From Paraphoma chrysanthemicola (taxonomy: Eukaryota; Ascomycota; Dothideomycetes; Pleosporales; Phaeosphaeriaceae), in NCBI GenBank assembly GCA_020744225.1, contig JAGMWG010000011.1, positions 372,001 to 436,000 on the forward strand: 64,000 nucleotides of DNA, written 5' to 3'. Below are positions 21,011-33,427 of this stretch, in pieces. The notes under the pieces were generated by a model. The model was not told where the DNA came from and ran no database searches. It saw only the letters and a list, made by a program, of their open reading frames with translations. Position numbers and translations under genes: made by a program. Position 1 is the first letter of the stretch, and each line of letters opens with the position of its first letter.

Positions 21011-22894
21011 TTTGAAAATACAACAAACAAAGATCTGATGAAGGTATATTGAAGATTCAAGTCAATTTGAAAATGTTTATCAAGTGGAAGTAGGCGAAGT
21101 TGGAGATGTGCTTTGATGCTTTTTCAATATTGGATACCTCACTTCTTTTATACAAACTTCTCATGCTGTGTACCAATCCAACTTGTAGGCATGACGTTCC
21201 CCTATGCACATCTTGGGGCTTCGTGAGGCAGATTTCTAGGATCCGGTATTCTTAGAATACGCCAATCCTTATCACATTGGGGCCATGAACTCCATCATAC
21301 GGTTGGGCCCAAGCAATATCGTGCCTGGTATTCTCACGCGCAAACACAAAACATAACATTACTCGGGGTTGTCATAACTCGGGTCCACCAGATCCAGACA
21401 GCAGCATATTCAGCCCCAAGATGGACGTTTTGAAACTTAGCAGGATCAAACCGATAGCAGCTTTCCCATACTCAATTTCTTATTCTTCTTGTGTCTCATC
21501 ATCATGAAAAGAACATACAGATGTATACGAACACAAGTAGCATGGAAGTAGGATATTTACCCAAAGCAAACACCACACTGTCACATCACAGCAACTATAC
21601 ACTCATAGGAACACTCCGAGTTATCCAAGGCTTCTTCCGCGAACAAATCAAAATAGCTCCCACACGCCACTTTTGTAAAGGATAAATTGACCCTCCAACC
21701 TCACCTCGCCTCCTGCGCCTCCACAGACATACCTTGCTTTACGCACGAGCCACCAAAGTGCCCACCTCGTACTGTGGTCCCCTCCTGGAAGTTTCCACCC
21801 CTCGGCAGATTTCGAGGCACGTACCGTAAGTTGATAGACCAATCATACCATGTCCATCTGGTACACACAGCTAATCAGAAATCCAGAGCTTGGAGAAGCT
21901 TCACGGACCACGTAAATGCCAAGGTGTAAAAATCTCCGGGGAGGGACAACAGTACAGTTAGAATTCCAATTTGTGGACAAGGGGCAAAGGGAAGCACGAA
22001 CATCACAACACGAACGCCGAACAGAAGACAGCATGTTTGTGGAGCGAGCAACAGCTCATCTCTCTACTTGTGGTATTCCCCTGAACTGTAAGCCTTCCTC
22101 CATAAATGTTCTTATTTCCGCGGAAGACTTGCGATTGGACACATGTATACTTTTGTAAGCGGATTCTATGCGATTGATTCGCTGATTGTTGTGGGCTTCG
22201 CATCGCATGGCGTGGCGAAGGGCTTGAACTTCATGGGGATAGTACAGTACATTGTTGCGCGATAGGCTTTATAGCGTGCACACTTCGCCCAAGTTTCAAA
22301 GGATCTTGCAAGGAATGCAAGGCGCCTGGACTGAACTCAAACCTCTGTTTCTTCAAAAGGTGCAACGAAAGAACCATTCAAACAACCATATCCCATCCCT
22401 ATCCATGCCCATCAAAAAGACGTAAAAAGAGCACACCTCGACTCCCTCAAGCTCACAGCCTCCTAACTCCACTCCACTCCTCTCCCCGGCAGCTGCCGCA
22501 GCGAAATCCTCCCGCGCCAAGGTCCCGCGCCAAGTCCCCGTCGCCAAGGTTCTATGTAGGCAGTGCCTGGAGTTTAGTCTGGGGTATAATCCATATATAG
22601 CTTTTAAGCGCCGAACATCTGTTCATCGCGCGTGTGGATAAGCACGGAGGTTTAAGCAGCCGGACGGGTTTTGAATGGGGATAACTAGCGTGATTTGTAG
22701 ACCTGAGTACACTTCCGACAAATGGCGATGAAGGGGCGGAGGGTGTGGTGTGTTGTTTTTGTGCGAAGGGGCAATATGATCGCAGAAGTCGAGCATACGC
22801 TCTGGTATTCAATTACTCCCAGCCGTGGGCTTTTCGCATGTATACACATCGATTCGCGTCGTATACCATACATGTCGTTGCACACAGGCTCTGT
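21011..22894. other. Gene-poor stretch of 1.9 kb
   Basis: I find no credible exon. It is AT-richer on the left, where it should hold the promoter of the secreted-protein gene. Confidence 0.4.
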
Positions 22895-24115
22895 TCACCA
22901 GTATATCCCTGGTATGAACGAATACTCGTCGTAAATGTGACTCGCCGCAAGCTGTTCTGGGGATGGGTTAGCTGGTCGAACTTCCATATTATAGTGTCCT
23001 TGCGTACACTTCTGATCATCCCGCTGTTCGTCGCCATATCTAGACCCACTCGATCTCGCGGCGCCAGACAATGCTATACTTCCACACGAGTGGGTGCGTG
23101 AAAATGGATTTGTCTCTGGGCACGGATGCTTCGAGTGCCATTTTGCCCATGCGTCGCCATCGCGGTCGAGCAAATTGCCAGCGGAGTGATTGCGGCGATG
23201 ATGGACGGGCACTGGAGCAGTCTGCTGATTTGGCACATCGAAACCTCGGTGAATACTGGCGGGCGCAAAAGTGTCTATGGTACTGCAAGGTCTGCCGGCA
23301 TCTCTGTACGTAGGAGCAGGGAGGATCTCTTTGTAGCTTGGGTATGCAGGGTCGAAGCGTTGTACGGGCGGATTTACGTCTTGATGTGTTAGTCTTGGGA
23401 GGAGATTCGGTGGTGGTACACGACGAATCGGCTCGGAAGTCGGACTCTGGGGATTTATTGAGCTGGACTTAGAGTCTGAGGTGGTACTGCTCGTCTTGGA
23501 GTGAGCTGTGCTATGGTATGCGCTGTTGTCTTTGTCCGGACTTCTCCTGCGCCCAGCAAAAAGAGTGACAAGTTTTTGCAGGAAGGGCGTAGATGAATTG
23601 CGCGAGTCTGTGACAGATGGCGATAGAATGTGCTCTCCTGCGTCCTCGCCGTTGAGGAGTTCTTCTGCATCTACCATAGGCAGAGACACCAACATGAGTG
23701 ACGCAGGTGGAGAATCTGTCCATCTACCCGCGGTCGCAGAGTTGCTCTCGTATGAATCACCGCATGTCTTTGTCGCTGCTGTATCAAGCTCACTGCGAAA
23801 GTTGCGAAAGCCGTAATGCTCCTCCGTAGATGGAACCCGACTCTTCGAGAACGACGGTTCGTCTTGAGTGAAATTCTCGTCATCATCCCGATCCGCCGTT
23901 TGATCAGACTGTTCTTGGCCTACTACCGGCGGAGGATCTGTAGCCTTCTTTGCCCGATTGGCATTCTTGGTCGTGTTTGTCTCGCGCTGACCGAGTTTGT
24001 GATGTGTTTTGTTGAAGTTGGTGTGCCTCTTGCTCTCCAGTCGTACTTTGCTTTTAGTGAAAAGCTTCGTGTTGCGCAGAGGCACCTGAACGTGCGAACG
24101 ACCGACTGCACCCAT
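22895..24115 (-). CDS. Basic, disordered hypothetical protein
   Basis: A single exon of 406 residues. The N-terminus is strongly basic (KSKVRLESKRHTNFNKTHHK, then RAKKATD). The middle is Ser/Asp-rich with HILSPSVTDSRNSSTPFL and LFAGRRRSPDKDN, and the C-terminal third has NHSAGNLLDRDGDAWAKWHS and ends HIYDEYSFIPGIYW. No domain is recognised. It is probably a nuclear or regulatory disordered protein with several proline-directed phosphorylation sites. The long frame and biased composition support coding; the family is unknown. Confidence 0.55.
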   Translation of the reverse strand: MGAVGRSHVQVPLRNTKLFTKSKVRLESKRHTNFNKTHHKLGQRETNTTKNANRAKKATDPPPVVGQEQSDQTADRDDDENFTQDEPSFSKSRVPSTEEHYGFRNFRSELDTAATKTCGDSYESNSATAGRWTDSPPASLMLVSLPMVDAEELLNGEDAGEHILSPSVTDSRNSSTPFLQKLVTLFAGRRRSPDKDNSAYHSTAHSKTSSTTSDSKSSSINPQSPTSEPIRRVPPPNLLPRLTHQDVNPPVQRFDPAYPSYKEILPAPTYRDAGRPCSTIDTFAPASIHRGFDVPNQQTAPVPVHHRRNHSAGNLLDRDGDAWAKWHSKHPCPETNPFSRTHSCGSIALSGAARSSGSRYGDEQRDDQKCTQGHYNMEVRPANPSPEQLAASHIYDEYSFIPGIYW

Positions 24116-24764
24116 ATTGATAATTTAACGACGTCAATATGTCGCGAGTATGGCGCGCGTGAAGTGATATCGTGGCGTGGCTCTTCGGCGCTACTGGGTA
24201 CGGGCGATGGGGGTGCTTCCTTCCCAGTTGAAGGCTATTAGCGCTCGTATCGTGGGCGTGCAAGGACTACTCCCGTGGCAGAGGGAAGGAGGCAGCGGTG
24301 TTTGTTGAGAGGCGATATGCGCGAACTTGAAAGGAGCGAGAGAGTGGGAGACTTTACGACCAAAGAAGGTGCGAAGAGGGCGACAGGAAGTGAATGTGCA
24401 TGAGGAACAAGGAGCGTGATTCCGGGAAGTGAGCAAACAGAACGTGATGAATTTGGGCAGCGTGAGTGATAGTCATCGCAGAAAGCTTGCAGAACGAACT
24501 GCCACTTGGGAATGGGCTTGGTGAATGCGATAAATGCAGGAAGAAGGGACTATTCCATATGATACTTAGCCGCCTTCCAAATCTCAGATCTGATTTCCGG
24601 AACTGATGAAGATTAGAGGTATCTGCTAGAGTCCCTCATTGTCGTTCTGCTCGCCTGGCCCGCCCCGAAAACGTCCCTAACGACTACCAAACTCCCAAAT
24701 CTGGATGGAATAAAGTAAAATAAGGAGGTCCATGATTCCGATAGATCCAAGCCAAGATCCTACA
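24116..24764. other. Intergenic, hypothetical gene to LSm6
   Basis: Promoter of the disordered-protein gene plus the LSm6 3' region. No gene is seen. Confidence 0.45.
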
Positions 24765-25129
24765 TCAAGCATTGTCCGCACAAATATATGTGACTGGGCA
24801 CAGCATTAGCAGAGTAAGGATGACGAAGGACGAACACATACCATTGTTACCACGAACGAAAGCATCACCCCAATTCCGGATCACCCGACCTTCCGCAACC
24901 TCTTTACACCGCTCAAGGGCAATGTTCATGTAGCCATCAACGGATTGCAGGTCACCTATTGACGTCAGATGACGGCGAAGTGAAAGGTGATGGACTGCGT
25001 ACCCTTATAGACAATCCCTGAGTTGAGTTTGACAGTGACAGGTGCGCCGATGATCTCGCTCAAAAAGCCGCTGGGGTCTCTTGAGTCGCCGGCGACCTCT
25101 GGCGCTGGGCTCTCGCCATTGGTAGACAT
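24765..25129 (-). CDS. LSM6: U6 snRNA-associated Sm-like protein LSm6
   Basis: A subunit of the Lsm2-8 ring (binds the U6 3' oligo-U, spliceosome) and the Lsm1-7 ring (cytoplasmic mRNA decay). Exons are 25129-25003, 24955-24842 and 24793-24765, giving 89 residues. Sm motif 1 is FLSEIIGAPVTVKLNSGIVY, continuing GDLQSVDGYMNIALERC. Sm motif 2 ends in FVRGNNVTYI, the R-G-N signature of the RNA-binding loop. The size is typical. The short N-terminal extension before DPSGFL is variable in fungi. It is divergent from the Rad60-type gene, sharing 343 bp. Confidence 0.93.
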
Positions 25130-25472
25130 GCTGAGACGATTGTGTGCAACAAGGGAATAGTCAAATTTGACAGTCGGGTATGGATGACAAACGTGAACGC
25201 TCTCTTTTGATAGACTAAGCTTCGGCGGAAAAAAAAATCGATTGTGATGGCAGTTGGCGCTGGTAGCTGTGCTAGGTGAGAGTGATATGCGGAGGTAAGT
25301 GAAGGCCGGGACACGGGCCTCTCTCCGCGAAAAGCGTGACAGCGCGTCAGCCCCACTTGGCTGTGGTTCGGAGCGCCGCCGTGGGCAGTCGCGACTGGCG
25401 CTCACCTCACCTCACCCTCGCTGCAATGGCCAGCACTACTCTACACTCCCACCCCATGCCAGCGCCACCGTC
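25130..25472. promoter_or_regulatory. Divergent promoter LSm6 / Rad60-like
   Basis: 343 bp between two start codons on opposite strands, so both core promoters lie here. It holds a run of A/T near 25228-25238. No known factor site is recognised. Confidence 0.5.
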
Positions 25473-26932
25473 ATGACAGAACCGGCCGAGGGCGCGCCGG
25501 CGCCCAAGAAGCGCTCCTTCTTCAAGCGGGCAGCGTGGCAGGATGCGCCCAAGACAGAGCAGGAGGACATCTTCAGCCACTCCAACGAGTTCCAGAGCAT
25601 CGTCGCCGAGCAGCACCGCCTCAGCGAGGAGAAGCGGCAGAAGGCCAGCGCCGAGAAGCAGCGCCGACCAGAAGCCCGCGGCGACAAGAAGCGACGCAAA
25701 GTGTCGACCGAGTGCGACGAGCCTCTACCGCCCCGAAGCGCATCAGGCAGCTCGCCCCGCGCCAAAAGGGCGGGTAGCAAGGCGTATGGGCGCACACAAT
25801 CCAACGTCCCCGCATCCTGCTGACAGCATATATCAGAAGAAGCAGCACACCCCACTCGCCCGCACCTTCGCGACCCCCACCCGATACCCTCTCCGCCCGC
25901 TACGACACACTCGCACAGTCAGCCTCATCGCGAGAGAAGAAACAATCCGTCGTCATCGACCTCGGTGATTCGGACGACGACAATGACGGCCCAGGCTTCC
26001 AGTCCAGCTCGTTCAAGACTAACGGCCAGCTCGATTACCCCTCATATCAGCGCGAGCGCACGCACGACATAGCTGTGCGCCCCTCCAAGCCCCGGCTTGA
26101 CGACGATGACGAACCCGAGGAGGTGCTTGACCCTGCGCTTGCTGCGCTGGCCGCGAGAGCGCGGGAACGTGCTGCCAAACGAGCGCAATCTGTGCCCACC
26201 AATAATGGCGAGCTCACCAAGGCGCCGGTAGCACAGCTGTTCATCAGTCCAGAGATACCCGATGCGAAGCCCCTCATGGTCAAGGTCCGCATAGATAGCA
26301 CGCTCGAGAAGACCCGCCTCGCCTGGTGCGGCAAGCAAGGCTACTCCCCGGACATGTCCAAGAATGTCTTCTTCACCTGGAAGGGCACCCGTGTGTACGA
26401 CAGCACCACCGTCAAGCGGCTCGGCATACACGTCGATTCCATGGGCAATGTCTCTGTCGAGGGTGATTCGAATATCTACGATGACGTCAACCTGCCTAAA
26501 GTGTACGTTGAAGCGTGGACCGACGACCTCTTCAAGCAACACAAGAAGGAGGAAGCGGCTGAGGCAGCTGCAAAGAAACTGGCTGCAGCATCGGCTCTTG
26601 TCAGCGAAGAAAGGGAACCTACGCCAGAGCCCACGCCCAAGGTGAACAAGATACGATTGATCATGAAGGCAAGAGGCAAAGAGGACTTCAGGATCGCCGT
26701 CAATCCGGTGGGTCACTTTGTCGGCCATGACAAAGCCTCAACTGGTGAGCTAACACTCACTGGTCAGGACACGACGTTCGGCCATATTGCGGATGCGTAT
26801 AAACAGCGCCGAGACATCCCAAAGTCTCAGCCCATTACCCTCATGTTCGATGGCGACCGTCTGGCCCCCATGGACACAGTTGCTGATTCCGAAGTTGAGG
26901 ACATGGACTCCATCGATGTTCTCTTCAAGTGA
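25473..26932 (+). CDS. Rad60/Esc2/NIP45-family protein with SUMO-like domains
   Basis: A genome-stability factor related to S. pombe Rad60 and yeast Esc2, which work with the SUMO pathway and Smc5/6 in replication-fork repair. Exons are 25473-25783 and 25837-26932, giving 468 residues; the 53-nt intron ends in a TGCTGAC branch site and CAG. Residues 1-100 are charged with PKKRSFFKR and DKKRRKV (nuclear localisation). Residues 143-152 (VVIDLGDSDD) form a textbook SUMO-interacting motif with an acidic tail. A first SUMO-like domain is around 234-335 (KVRIDSTLEKTRLAWC, then VYDSTTVKRLGI). A short Ala/Glu helix follows, then a second at about 374-468 (KIRLIMKARGKEDFRI, then PITLMFDGDRLAPMDTV) ending in VLFK without the di-Gly of true SUMO. 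Confidence 0.85.
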
Positions 26933-27167
26933 GCTACTAAACCTGCCCGCCACTCCTCCACAATATTCATGTACCGCTTTGTCTTTCTTATTTTTATCAA
27001 CAGGCTCTGCAATTGCAATTTGGAATGAACAGAGGGGCGTTGGTGGAACTCCGCCTATATGGCAAGACATTTTCGGAACGGAGTGATTTGCTTCGCATTT
27101 TGCTAATCATTACTCATTGATTCGTTGCATCGAGTTGCGCATAGCACTACCAGTCTATTGCTCCTAA
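26933..27167. other. Convergent intergenic, Rad60-like / P450
   Basis: 235 bp between two converging stop codons. It contains only AT-rich 3' UTR-like sequence. Confidence 0.5.
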
Positions 27168-29099
27168 CTATACATGCGCAACCCTCCGTCGTACACGGAT
27201 CTTGCCTCCATGAAGCGGCAGCTTCAACCACACGGTGTCGAGCGGTTTTGGCCTTACCTTCATGTACTCCACATCATAGTTCAGCAACATATGAGCAAAG
27301 AATACCTTCATCTCATTCAAAGCGAAAAACCGACCAGGACATGCGTGCCTGCCAAAGCCGAACCCCAAGAACGCGTCGTCTAGTGTTGCCGTGGATTTGG
27401 CCTTACGTTCGGGCTCGGCAGCTTTCTCGAGGTCCTCCTTGATCGTAAAGTTATCCACAATGTTGGTGACATTGTTGGGATCTGCGAAGCGGAAAGCATT
27501 GAAACTGCGAGCCTGGGGATAGATGCTTTCATCGTAGTGGACCGGCTCCATCGGCACAGCAATCATCGTTCCTTGGGGCACATGCACGTTGGACACCGGC
27601 AACCGAATGCCCTCGGGATGCACAACCTGAGAGTCTCAGCACACGTGAGCTTTTCCCTACAAGGAGCCACTTACCGTTCGAGGCAGTCCGACAATTGCGA
27701 ATGGATTCAATCTCATCGACTCCCGGATCATTGAATCAATGAGCTTCAAATCTCTTACCGCATCACGAGTCCACGATCCACCGTGCTTGGCAAGTACTGA
27801 GGCAGCCTCGTCGCGCAGCGCATCAACAAATCCAAGCTCAGGATCTGAGCTGAACAGGTCAAGAATGACATTCTGCACGGTGAAACTGGTCGAGTGAAGA
27901 GAGATGTCATTCACCAGGAGCAACCGATGCGCGACACGCTTGGGCTCTAACTGGCCAGGATCACCTTTCGCGGCCGCCGCATAGCACTCGTCAATCAACC
28001 ACTGAAGACCATCTTTCTTTATCTGGAGTCAGTGGTCATCGTCAAACCAAAATCGGACAGGGCCTTACTGGTGGCGTCCATCCACAGTTGGGGTTGGCCT
28101 TGAATTTCGCAGTGTTGTCCAGTCTCTCCTTCACAAATGGCAAGCAGCCTTTCATAGCCTTACGTCGTAGGTACCAGCAATTTGATCCTACTAGAAATCC
28201 GGTAATCGGCTTCAGCGGCCTCGGCGAGGCATTGATCAGCATCGCACCGGCAAAGATACTCATAGCATGATCCCGAAGGTCGTTCAAGAACTGCTCATCG
28301 CGGCCTTTGGTGTTTGATTAGCCTCTATTCGCAATCCTGCAGGATGGGAGACTTACACAATGGTGCTCCACAAAACGCTCCGTTGCTTGCGCCAGCGATA
28401 AGTTTCAGGCAAGCATCCCAGACTTTGACTTCTTTCCACTCGCCTACACCACCATCGGTGACCTCGCCTCCCCACCATAGATCAAAACCGCGTTTCAGCT
28501 CGTCGGCCATCAGCGGCGTCAGAGTTTCGAGGTTTCTTGTGATTTGATTGCGCACAACATTGATCTGGAAGTCGTTGTCCGCAACCTCCTTATCCCACAC
28601 CGTCCACTTTGTCTGGATTGTCTCAGACTGAGTGGCATGGATGTCTAGTATTGATTCTGGAAGTGAATATACAGCTTTGATCAGGCGAGGAGGAAGAATG
28701 ATCATTGCCCCACGATCGATGCTGGGCAGGATGAAAGGCGAGTTCTTGGGCGCAAACTAGCTAAGCTGTCAGCTGCTGAGCGTTTATTTACAACTTCAAT
28801 CTCTTTCGACGGACACAAGTTCTAAAGACTTGCAACACGTACTGAGTGGCACTCGACGAGACCGCGATCTACCTTACCTTGCGATAGCCTTCGAACGCCC
28901 AGTCTTGCGTCCAGCGGACAGACTTCAACGTTGCCCAAACCCAGGCGAACCATTGCTGTTTCTGCACGCCCACGGACGGCAGCTCATCCCAATGCTTGGA
29001 CTCGGGCTTTCGCGAGAACCATGCTCGAATGGCGTGGTAAACAACGAAAAGAACTGAGAGTGGGAGAAGCGCTTGCGTTGGAGTAATGATTAGCTCCAT
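27168..29099 (-). CDS. Cytochrome P450 monooxygenase 1
   Basis: Exons are 29099-28878, 28756-28357, 28304-28069, 28022-27675 and 27626-27168, giving 554 residues with all phases closed. Residues about 8-27 form the N-terminal membrane anchor (LLPLSVLFVVYHAI), so it should sit in the ER. Key parts are the I-helix region (LLVNDISLHSTSFTVQNV), the ExxR motif in IRESMRLNPF, the meander FNAFRFAD and the heme-binding loop FGFGRHACPGRFFA with its cysteine ligand. The layout resembles the fungal P450 group that includes LovA and ent-kaurene oxidases (HPEGIRLP, then GTMIAVPMEPVHYD). The substrate is unknown. It is divergent from a second P450 2.3 kb away. Confidence 0.93.
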
Positions 29100-31402
29100 T
29101 GCTGCACACTGAGATCAAGAGCGCTGGAGTTGACTTCCGGGGGCCTCTCAAAGACAATTGAACCACGACTCTCATCGGCGACCTGGAAATACCGTGCCGC
29201 ATTCAAGCATCAGCTCATCCATTCGACGCTAAAGCTGCATGCTTGTTGCATGTGGTTCCTACCAGGGTCCATCCTATGAGCTGCACGCGGACCATTTTCT
29301 CTGAATCCAATGCACGTAGCCTCAATAACGTGGCGTTTAGTCTAGCCTCCACCCTTCAATCGTCTCGGATCGGCGGACTTCTACCACAGCACAAGCACGT
29401 GTCAAGCGTAATGACACCAAATGCACCTAAATTGCCGCACATACCCTATGCCTCCGACCATCCGTAGAGCGGCCATGTTTTAGATTGATTCGGCAATGGC
29501 TGCGACTGTTTCATCAATGGTTCATTGACGCATTAACACCGAACGAGTATTGCCGTCTAGACTGTGCTCTAAGAACGCTACTCGCTCGGCGCAGTTTGCA
29601 GACTGCAGTGCATCTCCTCGTTGTCGACAAATCCGCTAGCCACGAACCGAGCCGCCAGCCAGCCGCGCGGGCACATGGCGCGCAGGTCCAACCGGACAAG
29701 GTGGGGTCTTCGAACGGCGAAATCGGCAACGTTAAGCGGTGGCGCCACGCGCACGTTTGCGCCCTGGTTTGTGCGACGTGAAAGGCATGTCACTACTTTC
29801 AGCAAGTCCGAGCTCTAGTATAAATTCAGGACTTCCGTGTCTCACAATATAAGACACGACTTGTGCTCGGCCACGAATGAACTTTCACATGAAGCTAAGA
29901 GCAAGCAATGGCCATGACGGGAGGACCGACGTGCTTAGAGACCAAGGCCGGGGTCTACGTTGGCCACGTCACATCCCGGAGAACCCCATAGATGCTAGAA
30001 TATGTCGACACTGAGTCGCGTTTATCTTCGCATTTCCTCTCGTCGCGCATGCGGACTGGATGGCGGCATAACAATTGCTAATGGGCAAGAGCAGAGCGAG
30101 CGCGATGAACTGCATGAGGCGCATGATTGCGCCGAGACCTGCAGCTGGCGGAATTTGATTGCCCGTTCGTGGAAGCATGTCCTTGCCTGCATATGCGTCT
30201 AGTATGCAGCAAAAATCCCGTTCGCTGACATTTGCGGTGAGCGAAGTGGACTAAACGAAAGCTATGGCTAAGATACATTACAGAAGGATCCGCTAGTGAC
30301 ATTTGGACATGCTACTATTGCGCGCGGCAAGAGATCGAACCTCAACGGTCGCACGACCACCCAGCAACCATAGCTTTGGGTGGATCGTCTGGGGCGCGGT
30401 TAAAGCGTATCATCCGCCAAAAGCAACAGCTATCCATTTCATGTTCGATGCAGAGCCTGTGACGGAAGGGCCGAAATCGCGGACACTTGCGTAGGCTCGC
30501 AAGGATTGCTTAGCAGTAGCAACAATGCCGACTACACCTAACGCAACCAACAAGCGCCTCTGGAAAAGATAATGACACACGTACATGGGGCTCAGCCGTG
30601 CGCGGTTCGGCAAGCTGTGCCATAATTGTAGTGAATACTCTTGTGCACCCAGTCGGATATTGCGCCGCTGGGCCTACGATGTGCCGCGTGGGGTCATTTC
30701 ACTAAGCGCGCAGCTTCGTGGTTTAATCTGGAATCCTCTCGTATCGGCCCAGCGCTCCCATGAGACAGCTGTCGATGATCGAACCCGTAAATTGCGTTCC
30801 TATTATCCACCAGGGTCTCCGAAATCCGGATTGTCGAACAAGTGGGGACCCTCGGCGCGATCTACGATTTGTCAGGCGGCCGTGAGACCATACAAGAACA
30901 CATTAGGATACATTAGAGCCGCAGCCATACCCTTGTCCGTTCGCTGATCCTTGTACCACGCTAAGCATCACGATGCTGCATGTTGCCTGTCGCCATTGTC
31001 TCGAAGGCCGGAGCGGGTCTCCCTTGGTGCTGAAGCATGGAAAGCATTGAAACCGGACAAAAGTCGTTCTCAGTACACTGAATCTGGGGTCACTTCCGGA
31101 GGCGCGCGCCATTACCGAGCGTCATTTTCATTAGGGGCTCCGATTTCGATGCATACGGGTGCCCGCCACAAAGATACATGCAGCAGATATTCGCTTCTGA
31201 GCTTGCTCTGCAGCGCTGCGGCGCGGCCGACTGATGACGCAGATTTAGTCTGATCAGGTCACTGGAGTTTGGAACGTGGGCACCTCGGATACGTCGTGTA
31301 TTGAGCTTTCTTCCGGGTCGACTCTGCAGTATATGAAATAAAGGTGGTTTGCTCCCCTGCACTTTTTGGACCATCGTTACACATCAGCCGAAGGTATACA
31401 AT
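29100..31402. other. 2.3-kb gap between divergent P450 genes
   Basis: Should contain both P450 promoters, but 2.3 kb is far more than they need. I find no exon, no long terminal repeat and no strong AT bias. Numerous short open frames on both strands are in keeping with non-coding sequence of moderate GC. It could be a decayed gene, but nothing in it is recognisable. Confidence 0.4.
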
Positions 31403-33427
31403 ATGGATTACCTCGAGTTCCAAACCATCTGGCCATCAGGCCTAAACCCAACTGTCAATGCGGCAAGCAGTGTTGTCGGCATTGTATCCGTGTTGTTCTT
31501 CGTAGAGGCGCTTATAGCAAAGAAGATAGTAAGCAATTTTAGATCTGTTGACCTACCTTGACTTACCAACAACCACAGCCGAGCGTGTCACAAGTATTGA
31601 AGTACATCTTCAGGCCGTTCATTGCATGCTATCAGAGATGGGCCTTCCTCTTTTGGGGCCCAGATATCATCCAGGATGCGTACAATAAGGCAAATGGAAA
31701 ACCATTTGAGCTTTCTGCGCCCGATAACCGATACGTCTTCGTATCGGACCCCAAGCAGATCAGAGAGCTGGACAATGCGCCCGACACAGTGCTGTCGCTG
31801 CAAGCGGCATCCAAGCAGATGTTGCAGCCAGTCTACACCATGTATGTCCTGACTAAAAATATAAGACAATTGTCATTCTGATCTCGCACGCAAGGCACGG
31901 CTTCAATTGGTTCGATCGACGTGGTACTGAGGGCGTCGGATTCATTCGCGCTCTCAGGACACTGCTCACGAACAACTTGCCTCAGATCTTGCCAGACTTG
32001 AGCTGCATCATTCGCACGCGATTCGAGCAGCTCCATGCCGGCCATCCTGTCGTAGATGGTAAGCAGCTTACCTTACAATTGGTGATACACTATCCGCAAG
32101 ACTAACAATTGGGAATAGGAAAGGTGCATTCGCCAGTATATCACATGATTGTCAAATTGGTCGTTCTGTCCAATGCCGTCTCATTTTTCGGCCAAGATCT
32201 CGGTAAGCCGTTGGATTCTGCAGGTACTCTATGATCAAAACCTAACATCGCCCAGCAAGGGATGAGGGCTTCATGATCTCTGCACTTGCATACATTGAAG
32301 AGACTCTCATGTGTGCCGAGGTTGTCCGCCTTCTGCCAGGCTTCATGGCGCCTATCGTTGGCGGTATCATTGCCAGGACCATCAAATCCCATGCCATCAT
32401 CTTCAACAGACTGGTTCCAATTGCTGAGCAGCGCTGCCTCGAGCGAGACCTTGCAAATTTGGGTCAACCAGTACCCAAGCATGTACGTTAAGACCAGACA
32501 TGGAGACTCGCTCTGAAGCTGACAATCACCTAGAACGACTGCATCCAGTGGATCATGGAGACGTCGCCTAAGAATGCTCCATGGACGCCGAAGCGTGTTG
32601 TCCATGAACTCATGGCCATCTGGTTCGGCTCCGTACATGCCGTGTCGACGGTTAGTCGTGCAAACCTCGTCAGGCGTTTCTTGTACTAATTCCTCCAGAC
32701 TGTGACCTTTGCTATTCATGACTTGGCACTACACCCAGAATACGTCGCGCCTCTACGGAAAGAATGCCAAACCCAATACGCCGGCTTTGAGCGTGCCGGC
32801 ACCGGCCTGCCGCTGCTCGACAGCTTCATCAAGGAATCTGCCCGCCTTACTCCCGTCGAGTCATGTAAGAGTCACCATTTCTCCCAAGCAACTCTTTTGA
32901 TGTTAATTAACACTTACTAGTGAGCACACGCCGTTCAGCCCTCCAGCCATTCAGCCTCGCCGACGGCTCGCACGTCAACACCGGTGACTGGTTTTGCACT
33001 CCTGTGCGTGCCATCATGACTAATCCCGCCGACTACCCTGAAGCCCTGAAATTCAGCGGCTTCCGTTTCGCGGACCCAAAGCTTGTGCGGAGCGTGAGTG
33101 AAGGTATTCCGCTGGACCAGGTGATGCAGAAGAAGCCGACCAAGTTGACGGACGCGGATATGACGTATCATGTCTGGGGTACGGGGCGAATGGCTTGGTA
33201 AGTTGTGCTCTCTCGTCTTTGTGCGTGAAGTAGAGGAAGACCTGTGGCTAATGTGAAGCAGTCCTGGACGGTACTATGCTTCGGCTGTCATGAAGGTCAT
33301 TCTTGGCCAAATAATCATGAATTATGACTGTGAACTTGCGGATCCAGAGGCGCCGAGATGGTGGACTTGGAGATCGAGTATGTTGCCCAAAGAGAAGACC
33401 ATGGTGATTTTCACGCCGGTGAGGTAG
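31403..33427 (+). CDS. Cytochrome P450 monooxygenase 2
   Basis: Nine exons: 31403-31528, 31579-31841, 31895-32058, 32119-32202, 32256-32482, 32534-32650, 32699-32864, 32921-33197 and 33262-33427. They give 529 residues with all phases closed. An N-terminal hydrophobic anchor (VVGIVSVLFFVEALI) is followed by a basic stop. The substrate-recognition N-domain includes YTMHGFNWFDRRG. The I-helix is MAIWFGSVHAVSTTVTF, ExxR is IKESARLTPV, the meander is FSGFRFADP and the heme loop is WGTGRMACPGRYYA, the last intron splitting the cysteine codon. It belongs to the same broad fungal P450 clan as the neighbour, but the intron positions differ, so they are not a recent duplicate. The substrate is unknown. 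Confidence 0.93.

Noticed and set aside
23923..24241. Open frames on the plus strand opposite the basic hypothetical protein
   Set aside because: They are antisense shadows of the 406-residue minus-strand gene.
30303..30500. A TTCGATC-containing stretch resembling a tRNA T-arm on the minus strand
   Set aside because: The T-stem does not pair and no matching acceptor or D-arm was found.
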